A DNA stretch of 64,000 nucleotides, from the NCBI GenBank assembly GCA_947477885.1, contig CANJUD010000008.1, positions 85,165 to 149,164 on the forward strand, written 5' to 3'. Of the stretch, positions 34,561-43,224 are shown in pieces. This stretch comes from Bacteroidota bacterium (lineage in GTDB: Bacteria > Bacteroidota > Bacteroidia > UKL13-3). Each line of letters begins with the position of its first letter. The first letter of the stretch is position 1. Made by a program: the position numbers and the translations under genes. The notes under the pieces were generated by a model. It was given only the letters and a program-made list of their open reading frames with translations. It ran no database searches and had not been told where the DNA came from.

Positions 34561-35073
34561 ATGCAAAACTATTTCGAATTTTACGGCCTGCCTATCCAAT
34601 TAAATTTAGACTTGGCATTACTCAAGCAAAAGTTTTTTGAAATTAGCCGTACATTCCATCCCGATTTATTTGCCAATACCACCCCTTCTGAGCAAGAAGA
34701 AGCTTTGCAAATAAGCACTAAAAACACAGTTGCGTATAAAACACTAAGTAACGAAAACTCCCGATTGGAGCATGTGGTGCAATTATATCGTATAGAAAAA
34801 AATGAAGCCCTCCCTCCTGCTTTCCTTGGCCAAATGATGGACTTGAATGAGCAAATTGATGAGGTAACAAATGATACACGGGATGACTTAGTGAGTGAAA
34901 TTATGGAATTGAAAAATGCATTCTATACCGAAATGTTTTCCCTTTTTGAAAAATTTGATGAGTCCACAGAAGCCAATAAGACTTCCATTTTGCTAACTCT
35001 AAACCAATTGCATTTAAAAAATAAATATTTGTTGCGATTAAACGAAAGCCTCAATACTTTTGCAGCAGAATAA
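34561..35073 (+). CDS. hscB: Fe-S cluster co-chaperone HscB
   Basis: J-domain protein that directs an Hsp70 to the iron-sulfur scaffold IscU. The 170-aa length matches the family (about 170). The N-terminal J-domain has FEISRTFHPDLFAN with the HPD motif near residues 38-40. The C-terminal half is the three-helix HscB domain (LPPAFLGQMMDLNEQIDEV). The NYFEFYGLPIQLNLD opening is characteristic. No iscS, iscU or hscA is in view, which is common in Bacteroidota. tRNA-Leu follows directly downstream. Confidence 0.92.
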   Translation: MQNYFEFYGLPIQLNLDLALLKQKFFEISRTFHPDLFANTTPSEQEEALQISTKNTVAYKTLSNENSRLEHVVQLYRIEKNEALPPAFLGQMMDLNEQIDEVTNDTRDDLVSEIMELKNAFYTEMFSLFEKFDESTEANKTSILLTLNQLHLKNKYLLRLNESLNTFAAE

Positions 35074-35086
35074 TACCAATACAATT

Positions 35087-35168
35087 GCTCGGATGGCGGA
35101 ATTGGTAGACGCGTTAGTCTCAAACACTAATATCGAAAGATGTGCCGGTTCGACCCCGGCTCCGAGTA
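35087..35168 (+). tRNA. tRNA-Leu (CAA anticodon)
   Basis: A class II tRNA of 82 nt. The acceptor stem pairs GCTCGGA with TCCGAGT (first pair G-U). The anticodon stem TTAGT/ACTAA encloses loop CTCAAAC, anticodon CAA, reading UUG. The T arm is GCCGG-TTCGACC-CCGGC, with a variable arm before it. CCA is not encoded. A hairpin terminator follows at once. Confidence 0.95.
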
Positions 35169-35170
35169 CT

Positions 35171-35203
35171 AAAACAGTGTAAGTGTGTTCCTCACACTGT
35201 TTT
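35171..35203 (+). terminator. Terminator of the tRNA-Leu transcript
   Basis: Arms AAAACAGTGT (35171-35180) and ACACTGTTTT (35194-35203), 13-base loop, followed by further T; it starts three bases after the tRNA. Confidence 0.85.
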
Positions 35204-35338
35204 TCTCTTAAGACCCACACTTCAACTCACACTTTATCTCTTTAACCCGTCAGCTCAATTCCGACCGCAATATTTAATATTTCGGCCACGCCTATTGATG
35301 CTTTATTCTGTTAATATTTCGTCTCTAAACTTTTGTCT

Positions 35339-35749
35339 CTAAAACTTCAAACTATGCGTCCCCAAATCGGCCAACTTTTCTATAGAAAGTGGTTTGGGGA
35401 TAAAACCATATATTACATTATTGTTATTCGATTTGCTCAAATCAACAGGGTTGATAGATGAGGTAAGCATATAAACTTTGCATTTATTTTTAATTTCGAT
35501 ATCAAATTTATTGAACTCCTCTAAAAATTCCCAGCCATCCATACCGGGCATATTGATATCGAGAAATATAATTCCCGGAAAATTTATTGGCGTAGAATAT
35601 ATAATTTGTTTTAGATCATTTAATGCAATTGATGCATCAGCATAGCAATATACATTATCGGCAAACTTTGTTATTTGCAAAATTTTCTGATTGATCAGAT
35701 TGAACATGGGTTCGTCGTCAATTAAAAAAACACTATTTATCGATTGCAT
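35339..35749 (-). CDS. Single-domain response regulator (Rcp1-like)
   Basis: A 136-aa stand-alone receiver. The acidic pair is in FLIDDEP (D11, D12), the phosphoacceptor is D64 in IFLDINMPGMDGWEF, and the conserved Thr and Lys are in MLTSSINP and GFIPKPLS. It has no output domain and must act by protein contact or phosphorelay. It overlaps the end of the histidine kinase at 35733-38012 by 17 bases, so that kinase is its natural partner. A decayed paralogue of this gene follows the related kinase at 10043-11665. Confidence 0.92.
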   Translation of the reverse strand: MQSINSVFLIDDEPMFNLINQKILQITKFADNVYCYADASIALNDLKQIIYSTPINFPGIIFLDINMPGMDGWEFLEEFNKFDIEIKNKCKVYMLTSSINPVDLSKSNNNNVIYGFIPKPLSIEKLADLGTHSLKF

Positions 35750-38012
35750 ATTTATTTTTATTAATGGGTAAACATATCTTAAATGTTGTTCCCTTGTTTA
35801 CTATACTTTCTACTTCTATATTTCCATCTAGGGCTTCAGTTTGCGTTTTAACCAAACTCAGCCCCAATCCGCTTCCTTCGATGTCACTGCTATGGAATCG
35901 TTTATATAAACCAAACAGATTTTCGCCGTCCTTTTCCAAGTCGATACCCAATCCATTATCTGAAACCGAAAGACAAATGCTATTTTCGGTTTGCTTTGTT
36001 TCTATGTGTATTGCTAGTGGTGCATTGGGCTGCCTATATTTAATTGCATTTGAAATTAAATTGAACATAATACTATATATATAACTTTTTACGGTAACAA
36101 TATATTTCACCTGAAAATTGCTCGTGATGGTTGCGTTGCTCTCTGATATTTGATTTTCGAGTACCTGTTCTATCAATTTCAATTCAGTATTAAACGAAAT
36201 ATTGTCTTTTTGCTTTTGATCCGCATCTCGGAAAGATAGAATGGTGTTCATATCGTTTACCACATTGCCAAGATTGGTAACTTCTTGTTCAACACACTCA
36301 GGCAGACTAAGATTATTTATTTTATGGTCGGGTTCTATTTTGAGCAGGAACGCGAGACCCGAAATTTTGGCAATATGTGAACGAAGATTGTGCGAAACTA
36401 TATAGGAAAATTGCTGCAGGTCTTTGTTTTTGTATTGTAATATCTTTAATAATTCAACTCTTTCTATTTCAGCCCTCATTTTTTCACTAATATCACGTGA
36501 ATAACAAGCTGCTCCTACTACATCAGTCCAATTATCAATAGGACTTACCGAAATTTCAGACCAATGTTCAAAAGGCATTTCTGAATATTCTACTACTGTA
36601 AAACTTTCACCTAAAAATGCCCTCTCGTAATATGCCCTAAAACGATTTAATAGGACTTCAGAATATCCTGTCGAAAACACAGATTCACCACTTTCAAGTC
36701 TTTTACCCCTCATCAATTGCATCCTGTCATCAAATGCCTTGTTTGAGGTAATCAAATTGAAATCCTTGTCAAGACTCCACATTAAATCATTGGTGCTATT
36801 AATTAAAGCCTTTAAGTTGCTACGATCAAATTCTCTTAACTGCTCGTCATTCATTTCCTTGCTTACATCTAAACCAGTAATACAAAAACCTATTATATTA
36901 CCTGCTTCAAATACTGGTTTTAACAAAAAAACAATATAAAAAGTATAACCGTCATGTTGATTATAGGCAATATCATACTGAACGGACGCGCCTTTAAATA
37001 CACTATCAATATAACCTCTATATATATCTTTTCTAGCTGTTTCTACATAATCATATATATTCCTACCACTCTCCAATTCAACATCTACATTCAAATTTAA
37101 TAAATTAAGGTCTTTAGCTTTATTATTAAAAGAAATAACTTTCAATTCCTTGTCTACCAAAATAACCCCCACAGGTGTATTCTCAAAAATTGCTCTGAGG
37201 TTTGCTTCTGAATGCTTGATTTTTACCTCTGCCTCCCTACGGCTGGTAATATCCTGCATCGCACCTATTACCCGCTTGGGCTTGCCCGCATTATCAAAAA
37301 CTATAAATGCTCTATCGGATATATATTTATATGAATTGTCCGAACATGAAAAACGATATTCTAACTGTAAATTCGTTATGTGATTTTTAAAGGAATAATT
37401 TAGCTGGCTATTTACTTTTAAAATATCGTGTGGATGTACTTTTATTGCCCACCATTTGCTTGTATTTTCTGCTACTGATTCTTCATAACCAAACATTCTG
37501 GTAAAGCTATCATTATATTGTATTTTATCAAGCTCAATATCCCAATCCCAAATAGTATCGCTGGTAGCTTGTGCAAGTATTTCATAACGCTCATTACTTT
37601 CTTTTAATATTTTTTCTGAACGTTTTCGCTCAATACTATAAACGATACTTTTATATAAGTATGATGCATTGAGTTCATCTTTCAGTAAATAATCGGATAT
37701 ACCCAAAGACAAGGTCTTGATTGCAAATTCTTGGTCTAAATAGCCCGTCAGCACAAGCACAGGAGTATGACCCGCAAATTTCAATATATCTACAACCAGC
37801 TGCTCGCCTTCTGCATCGGGCAGGGTAAGGTCGAGCAATATCAAATCAAATTCTATATTTTTACCTAAAAATTCAATAGCTTTTGCAAATGTGCTTGCAT
37901 GATATATAGTTGGTTTTGAAATATTTCCTTTGAGATACTCTTCAATCAACAATAAATCTCCCAGATTGTCTTCAACAATTAAAAATTTAAATTCAGTTTT
38001 ACCAAACGACAT
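35733..38012 (-). CDS. Hybrid receiver-PAS-PAS-PAS histidine kinase
   Basis: A 759-aa soluble kinase. Residues 1-128 are an N-terminal receiver (FLIVEDNLGDLLLIEEYL, acceptor in LILLDLTLPDAEG). PAS domains follow at about 140-262, 265-385 and 395-510, the first ending VIGAMQDITSRREAE. The H-box is IVSHNLRSHIAKISG. ATPase motifs are SNAIKYRQ, DNGLGIDL and GSGLGLSLVKT. Oddly the conserved H-box proline is replaced by histidine (SHNLRSH; SHNLRSP in its paralogue at 10043). Phosphate probably flows to the overlapping single-domain regulator. Confidence 0.93.
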   Translation of the reverse strand: MSFGKTEFKFLIVEDNLGDLLLIEEYLKGNISKPTIYHASTFAKAIEFLGKNIEFDLILLDLTLPDAEGEQLVVDILKFAGHTPVLVLTGYLDQEFAIKTLSLGISDYLLKDELNASYLYKSIVYSIERKRSEKILKESNERYEILAQATSDTIWDWDIELDKIQYNDSFTRMFGYEESVAENTSKWWAIKVHPHDILKVNSQLNYSFKNHITNLQLEYRFSCSDNSYKYISDRAFIVFDNAGKPKRVIGAMQDITSRREAEVKIKHSEANLRAIFENTPVGVILVDKELKVISFNNKAKDLNLLNLNVDVELESGRNIYDYVETARKDIYRGYIDSVFKGASVQYDIAYNQHDGYTFYIVFLLKPVFEAGNIIGFCITGLDVSKEMNDEQLREFDRSNLKALINSTNDLMWSLDKDFNLITSNKAFDDRMQLMRGKRLESGESVFSTGYSEVLLNRFRAYYERAFLGESFTVVEYSEMPFEHWSEISVSPIDNWTDVVGAACYSRDISEKMRAEIERVELLKILQYKNKDLQQFSYIVSHNLRSHIAKISGLAFLLKIEPDHKINNLSLPECVEQEVTNLGNVVNDMNTILSFRDADQKQKDNISFNTELKLIEQVLENQISESNATITSNFQVKYIVTVKSYIYSIMFNLISNAIKYRQPNAPLAIHIETKQTENSICLSVSDNGLGIDLEKDGENLFGLYKRFHSSDIEGSGLGLSLVKTQTEALDGNIEVESIVNKGTTFKICLPINKNKYAIDK

Positions 38013-38033
38013 GTTAAAATATATTGTTATGTT

Positions 38034-38300
38034 CTAATTGTAATAATTTATTCCGAAATTCCCTTGTGATAGCATTACTTTTAGGGAATCGTTTATTTCT
38101 ATAGGTTTTGTAATAAAACTTGCAGCGAAATATTGATACCAATATACTATGCATTTTTCAAAAGATGATGAGTTAATTAAACTAACTGGAATGTGTTTAG
38201 TAATATTATTCGATGTAATTCTTTTGAGTACTTCATATCCATTCATTTTGGGAAGGTTAATATCCAACAATATTATATGTATTGATTTCACTAAGTTCAA
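38034..38300 (-). pseudogene. N-terminally truncated receiver domain
   Basis: 88 codons matching the second half of an Rcp1-like receiver: IILLDINLPKMNGYEVLKRI with the acceptor aspartate, HIPVSLINSSSFEK and SFITKPIEIND. The first about 45 residues, including the acidic pair needed for Mg2+ binding, are missing. The only start is a TTG overlapping the stop of the kinase at 38297-39475. Without the acidic pocket it cannot be phosphorylated normally, so it is probably a remnant of that kinase's partner. Confidence 0.75.
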
Positions 38301-39475
38301 TTGTAATTATACCTATTTATGATACGTTTTTTAATATTAAAATAAAATATAGTGCCTTCGCCAACAACTGACTCAGCCCATATTTTGCCGTGGTGGGTCT
38401 CAATAATTTTTTTACATATAGCTAACCCCATTCCAGTTCCAGGATACTTATCTTTTTGATGTAAACGCTTAAATAAGACAAATATTTTGTCTAGAAATTG
38501 CGATTGTATTCCTATACCATTATCCTTAATTGCAAATTGCCAAAAATCGATATGTTCTTCCGAAGTAACTGTTATCAATGGTTGTGTATGGGGCAACTGG
38601 TAGTTAAGTGCGTTGGCTATTAAATTATGAAAGAGCTGGAGTAAAGGAGATTTAAAACCATATATTTTGGGTAGCTTATCCCAGGTAACCTTGGCATTTT
38701 TGTCATTAATTGTTGATTTATTTAGTTGTAATACTTCATCCATTAACTTATTCACATCTATTTCTTCATATTTGTATTCTTTCTTTCCTATTTTTGAATA
38801 CTCTAGCAAATCCAAAATGATTTTTCGCATACGGGCAGCACCATCTGCAGCAAAATGAATATATTCTTTCGCCTTATCATCTAACTGTTCTTTATACTCA
38901 GATTCAAGTAGGCTCATAAAACTACTTACCATGCGTAATGGCTCCTGCAAATCGTGTGAAGCTATATAAGCAAACTGCTCCAGCTCTTCATTCGATTGGG
39001 ATAATGCTTCGGCCTTTCTGTTTAGTTTATCATATAATTGAATGTGTGCAGCTTTATTTTGTTCACTTTGTGTAATATTATAAGTGGTAACAAAAGCTCC
39101 AAAAATATTTCCGGTATCATCTAAAGCAGGTTTATACAATACCGAATAAGTATGAATGGTATTGTCAGGATAGGTCAATTTAACTTCGCTATTAATCGTT
39201 TCTCCTTTAAATACTTTGTTATATATTTCTATTGATTCATGCTGCGAACGAACCTCGCTAAAGTTGATAATAGAATCCCCCCTTTTAATTTGCCTGTTAA
39301 AAAGTTTGTTAAATTGCCTTTCATAAGCAGTATTAAAAGTAATAATTCTAAAATCAGTATCAACCAAAACAAAACTCTCTACAGTATTGATAATAAGCAA
39401 TGCCAATTTTTTCTCAATGTCAGGCAACACTGCATGATTCTCTGTTTTCGATATGCCTATTTCTGTTTCTTTCAC
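38297..39475 (-). CDS. PAS-domain histidine kinase
   Basis: A 392-aa soluble kinase. The PAS domain (about 25-135) opens ESFVLVDTDFRIITFNTAYE. A short coiled stretch leads to the HisKA domain with FAYIASHDLQEPLRMVSSFM, the H-D-L-Q-E-P variant typical of bacteriophytochrome-like kinases. The ATPase domain has LIANALNYQ, IKDNGIGIQ and GTGMGLAICKKI. Kinases of this type usually pair with Rcp1-like single-domain regulators, and the truncated receiver directly after it fits a lost partner. Confidence 0.92.
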   Translation of the reverse strand: MKETEIGISKTENHAVLPDIEKKLALLIINTVESFVLVDTDFRIITFNTAYERQFNKLFNRQIKRGDSIINFSEVRSQHESIEIYNKVFKGETINSEVKLTYPDNTIHTYSVLYKPALDDTGNIFGAFVTTYNITQSEQNKAAHIQLYDKLNRKAEALSQSNEELEQFAYIASHDLQEPLRMVSSFMSLLESEYKEQLDDKAKEYIHFAADGAARMRKIILDLLEYSKIGKKEYKYEEIDVNKLMDEVLQLNKSTINDKNAKVTWDKLPKIYGFKSPLLQLFHNLIANALNYQLPHTQPLITVTSEEHIDFWQFAIKDNGIGIQSQFLDKIFVLFKRLHQKDKYPGTGMGLAICKKIIETHHGKIWAESVVGEGTIFYFNIKKRIINRYNYN

Positions 39476-39568
39476 TAATTAATTTTATCTGAAAAACTGT
39501 ATATTATTCTATTTAATTTTATTTAACTACGCATTGAATAATTAGCCCCTACCCTTATTGCGAAATAA

Positions 39569-40630
39569 CTAATTTCGCATTCTTTTAATCTTATCCAGAT
39601 TCAAAAACATGATGGTGCTGCCTTTAATCTCAATTAGTTTTTCTTCTTTAAAATCAGATAAAGTTCTAATTACACTCTCAGCTGAGGTACCTACCATATT
39701 GGCCAAATCTTCTCGCAATATTTCCATACTAAAAATCTCTACTTTATCTTTTGCATACCTAGCATGCAGCGTTACCAATGCATCTGCCACTCTTTTACGC
39801 ACCGAATTATAGGCCAATTTAATCAATCGTTCTTCTTTTTCGGTTACATCATTCGAAAGCATTTTGATAAATTTCAATGCCACATCTCTGTTGTTCAAAA
39901 GCAAAGCGAAAAAATCTTCTTTATATATAACCACCAATTCCGAATCTTCCATAGGCATGGCAGAATCAGTATAGGGCATATTCTCGAGCAAGGGGTTGTA
40001 TCCAAAAAAATCGCCTTGGGTATATAATGATACAATATATTCTTTGCCATCTTCATTGGCTTTATATGTTTTCACTTTGCCCTTGGTAACAAAGTATATT
40101 CTGTTAGGCGTGCTGCCTTCCATATATATAATTTCTTTTTTAGAGTATTGTTTAGGTTTACTTTCATCTGATATTTTTTTCAGTTCGTCCAAACCTCTAA
40201 CAGCATCTAAAAATTCGGTGAACCCTTCTGAGGTTTTCGAATATTCACTTTTAAGTATATCATGTTTTTTGATTCTTATTTCTACAGCATCCAAAAGCTC
40301 GGTATCATCAAAAGGTTTCATTATATAATCATCAGCTCCCAAGCCCATTCCTTTGCGGTAATCTGTTTTCTCGCTCTTGGCTGTTAAGAATATAAATGGA
40401 ATAGTTGCAGTAGTAGAGTCTTTGCCCAACATGTGCAATACGCCATAGCCATCAAGCTCTGGCATCATGATATCACAGATTATTAAATCGGGTTTTAAAC
40501 TTTGGGCTAATCGTACACCTTCCTTACCATTAGGTGCTGTGTGCACTTTATATTTAGCAAGCTCCAATATTTCTGATATATTTTCACGCATATCAGCATT
40601 GTCTTCGATGAGTAATATTGTTTTATTCAT
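39569..40630 (-). CDS. Response regulator with receiver, cNMP-binding and CRP-type HTH domains
   Basis: A 353-aa transcription factor. Residues 1-120 are a receiver (LLIEDNADMRENISE, acceptor D53 in IICDIMMPELDGYG, lysine in DYIMKPFDD). Residues about 150-265 are a cyclic-nucleotide-binding fold (IIYMEGSTPNRIYFVTKGKV, YTQGDFFGYNPLL). The last about 70 residues are a CRP/FNR winged helix (ILREDLANMVGTSAESVIRT). No cysteine cluster or clear cAMP phosphate-binding residues are seen, so input may come mainly by phosphorylation. The kinase gene at 40683-41876 is just upstream on the same strand. Confidence 0.93.
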   Translation of the reverse strand: MNKTILLIEDNADMRENISEILELAKYKVHTAPNGKEGVRLAQSLKPDLIICDIMMPELDGYGVLHMLGKDSTTATIPFIFLTAKSEKTDYRKGMGLGADDYIMKPFDDTELLDAVEIRIKKHDILKSEYSKTSEGFTEFLDAVRGLDELKKISDESKPKQYSKKEIIYMEGSTPNRIYFVTKGKVKTYKANEDGKEYIVSLYTQGDFFGYNPLLENMPYTDSAMPMEDSELVVIYKEDFFALLLNNRDVALKFIKMLSNDVTEKEERLIKLAYNSVRKRVADALVTLHARYAKDKVEIFSMEILREDLANMVGTSAESVIRTLSDFKEEKLIEIKGSTIMFLNLDKIKRMRN

Positions 40631-40682
40631 GGTATTAAATTAAAGTTCAAATGTAGCGTTTTTCTTGTTTTATTAAATATTA

Positions 40683-41876
40683 TTATGATAATGGAAATTC
40701 TAGTTGAAAAGTTGTTCCCACTCCTTCAGTAGAATCAAATATGATTTCACCATGCATCAGCTCTGCGTATTTTTTCACAATATTCAATCCTAATCCTGTT
40801 CCTTGGATATTCTCCACATTTTTAGCCCTAAAAAAACGGTCAAATAAATTCTTTTGATCAGTTGCAGGAATTCCCATGCCCTGATCTATCACACATAAAG
40901 TAAGTTTTTGATTCTGTGCTTTTGTTGTTATTTGTATAGTTTTGTTCTCTGGAGAATATTTAATAGCATTGGATATTAAATTAAGTAAGATGCTGTGGAA
41001 CAAGTATTTGTCCAAGTATATCGCGGTAACGCCTTTTATATGTTTGTACTTTACTAATTGGCCTTTTTTTAGCAAAGTCCTGTTATCATCAATCAGCGAT
41101 TTGATGAAGTCATCCAATATAATAGGCTCAGGATTATTACTTACAATTCCTTCTTCCAGTTTGCCTAGTGACAAGAAATTATTTAGTATTTCTGTGAGAT
41201 GTGTAACCGATAATTTAATTCTATTAATATGCTTCATTCGCTTTTCCTCATCATTGGGCTCATTGTATTTACCAATGAGTGATACCGATGACAGTATGGT
41301 AGCCAATGGTGTGCGAAACTCGTGAGATGCGGTGGTAACAAAACGAGATTTCAATTCATTCAATTCTCTTTCTTTATTAAATGATTGTATCACCTCAGCT
41401 TTGGTGCGCGCTAGCTCAGTATTGGCATCATCAAGTTCTTTCGTGCGCTCTATAACCCGTTTCTCCAAATAAACATTTAACTGAATAATTTCTTCCTGTG
41501 CACTCTTTATCTCCAATTCCTGTTTCTTCCGTTCAGTGATATCTACAATAAAGTACATCAGATATTTGCCCTCTGAAGTTTCAAAAAGGCTTACGCTCAT
41601 CTCAACAGGAAATACCGAATTATTTTTCCTTTGACCAAACAAGTCGATACCCTTGCCCATGGCACGTGGGCGTGGACTCGCTAATTTTTCTTGTTCAAAC
41701 TTTACCTGATCGTTCGAAACACTTTCAGGCACTAATTCCTCTATGCTTCTGCCAATAAGCATCTCTACTTCATACCCAAACTGTTTTTCGACAGTAGGGT
41801 TGGCAATCACGATCTTTCCATTTTTGTCAGATACTATGATTCCTTCATTGGCATATTCAAATAGGGCGCTCAGCAT
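40683..41876 (-). CDS. PAS-domain histidine kinase paired with the receiver-CRP regulator
   Basis: A 397-aa soluble kinase. One PAS domain (about 1-120: FEYANEGIIVSDKNGKIVIA, ending MYFIVDITERKKQE) leads through a long coiled coil (KELDDANTELARTKAEVIQS) to the H-box FVTTASHEFRTPLATILSSV. ATPase motifs are SNAIKYSPEN, VIDQGMGIP and GTGLGLNIVKKYA. The 52-base gap to the receiver-CRP gene downstream suggests a cognate pair. What the PAS domain senses cannot be read from the sequence. Confidence 0.93.
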   Translation of the reverse strand: MLSALFEYANEGIIVSDKNGKIVIANPTVEKQFGYEVEMLIGRSIEELVPESVSNDQVKFEQEKLASPRPRAMGKGIDLFGQRKNNSVFPVEMSVSLFETSEGKYLMYFIVDITERKKQELEIKSAQEEIIQLNVYLEKRVIERTKELDDANTELARTKAEVIQSFNKERELNELKSRFVTTASHEFRTPLATILSSVSLIGKYNEPNDEEKRMKHINRIKLSVTHLTEILNNFLSLGKLEEGIVSNNPEPIILDDFIKSLIDDNRTLLKKGQLVKYKHIKGVTAIYLDKYLFHSILLNLISNAIKYSPENKTIQITTKAQNQKLTLCVIDQGMGIPATDQKNLFDRFFRAKNVENIQGTGLGLNIVKKYAELMHGEIIFDSTEGVGTTFQLEFPLS

Positions 41877-42084
41877 AGTTTGTATTCCCCGATATGTTCG
41901 GGACTCATTTTTAAGTTTGAGACAAAGGTATGATTAAATATGAAACCAAATAGTGATGTGTAATTAATGTATATAAGTAGTAAGGTTAGGATTTAGGATT
42001 AATATCATTATAATACACTGACCCACATCATTTATTGAACACTGTATTATACCCAATTTTGCATTACAATATAAAACAACAAAA

Positions 42085-42738
42085 ATGAAACATTTACTAA
42101 AACTATTCTACTTGACTGCCTTTATCGCAGCGTTCGCAATGTTTATGCGAGCTGAAGCACCATATCTAGATGCCTTGGATTCAGAACCCTTCCCCAAATC
42201 TTTTGTGGACGCCTCAAAAGTGAACAAACCTTTAATTGTACTCGTTAGTTCAAAAACTTGCATCTCAAGCCGGGTATTTTTGAGAAAAGTAGTGAACACT
42301 GCTACTGTACAAAGCCAAATCAGCTCAAACTTTATATATGTAAAAGCCGATGTAGCCACCAAAGAAGGGAAACACTTTGCACGTAAAAACGGAGTACTCT
42401 CGTTACCTGCTGTATATTTTATCAGTAATGATAAGACCATTAAATACAAAAGCAAATTATCATTAGATTCGTCTATTATTCAAAATGAAATGCGAAGCTT
42501 TATTAAATGTGTAAACATAAAAGATCAGATTAATCTATATATGTCTACTAATAATGTAAGTATGAAACAAGCACAAATTGCCATTGCTGAATATTATGCA
42601 AAACATGACCAAAAGAAAAGTAGGAGTTCTGATCTAAAAACAGAAGTATATGGCTATACGCTGGGCATAAATTGGTTTGCCGCCTTCGAAAAAGCATATA
42701 TCGAAAAAAGCCAAGAAGCGTCGAAATTGGGAAATTAA
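42085..42738 (+). CDS. Secreted thioredoxin-fold protein with a CxxS site
   Basis: A 217-aa protein with a signal peptide or anchor (LFYLTAFIAAFAMFM). Residues about 35-140 are thioredoxin-like: PLIVLVSSKTCISSRVFLRK holds a C-I-S-S in place of C-x-x-C, and GVLSLPAVYFISND has the cis-proline. The last about 70 residues are a helical extension. A single active-site cysteine allows mixed disulfides or isomerase-like action but not normal disulfide reduction. It stands alone, and a terminator lies at 42856-42885. Confidence 0.82.
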   Translation: MKHLLKLFYLTAFIAAFAMFMRAEAPYLDALDSEPFPKSFVDASKVNKPLIVLVSSKTCISSRVFLRKVVNTATVQSQISSNFIYVKADVATKEGKHFARKNGVLSLPAVYFISNDKTIKYKSKLSLDSSIIQNEMRSFIKCVNIKDQINLYMSTNNVSMKQAQIAIAEYYAKHDQKKSRSSDLKTEVYGYTLGINWFAAFEKAYIEKSQEASKLGN

Positions 42739-42855
42739 TAAAATATAGATTTACTATTATACAAAAACGATAATAGACTTAACCAAATTTACAGAACAAA
42801 AATATCTTAAAAAGTGCATATATAAAATAATTTCATGGTTTGGTTTCCAGAGTTT

Positions 42856-42885
42856 AACCTCGACAAAAATGTCGGGGTTTTTCTT
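42856..42885 (+). terminator. Intrinsic terminator
   Basis: AACCTCGACA (42856-42865) and TGTCGGGGTT (42870-42879) pair around AAAA and run into TTTTTCTTTTT; 117 bases after the thioredoxin-like gene. Confidence 0.75.
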
Positions 42886-43224
42886 TTTATATGCTTTATA
42901 ATTTTTATTTTTTTGAAATCGATATATTATATATAATATTTATTATAAAGCTATCAATAAAATAAAAACCAGAATAGAACAACTTGAACCACCGCCTCTT
43001 TATTAAAACCCTTAAAAGTACTGTAAATAAAGGAATATGCAATGATTAATGCTATTTAAAAAAAAATACAATAACTGATTACTATCATATAGTTTATATG
43101 CTGCATGTCTTTTACCAGCTTCTATATATACTGGAATTTTGTACTATCAAATAAGAGGAAATAAATCTATTTGATATATACAATAAAAAAAACAAAAAGT
43201 ATAACAATATAAACTCTTACAAAA
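42886..43224. other. AT-rich leader before the large T9SS gene
   Basis: About 340 bases, extremely AT-rich, with no gene. It probably carries the promoter and a long untranslated leader of the 910-aa protein. I see TCTATTTGATATATAC near 43165 but no clean promoter pair. Confidence 0.4.
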
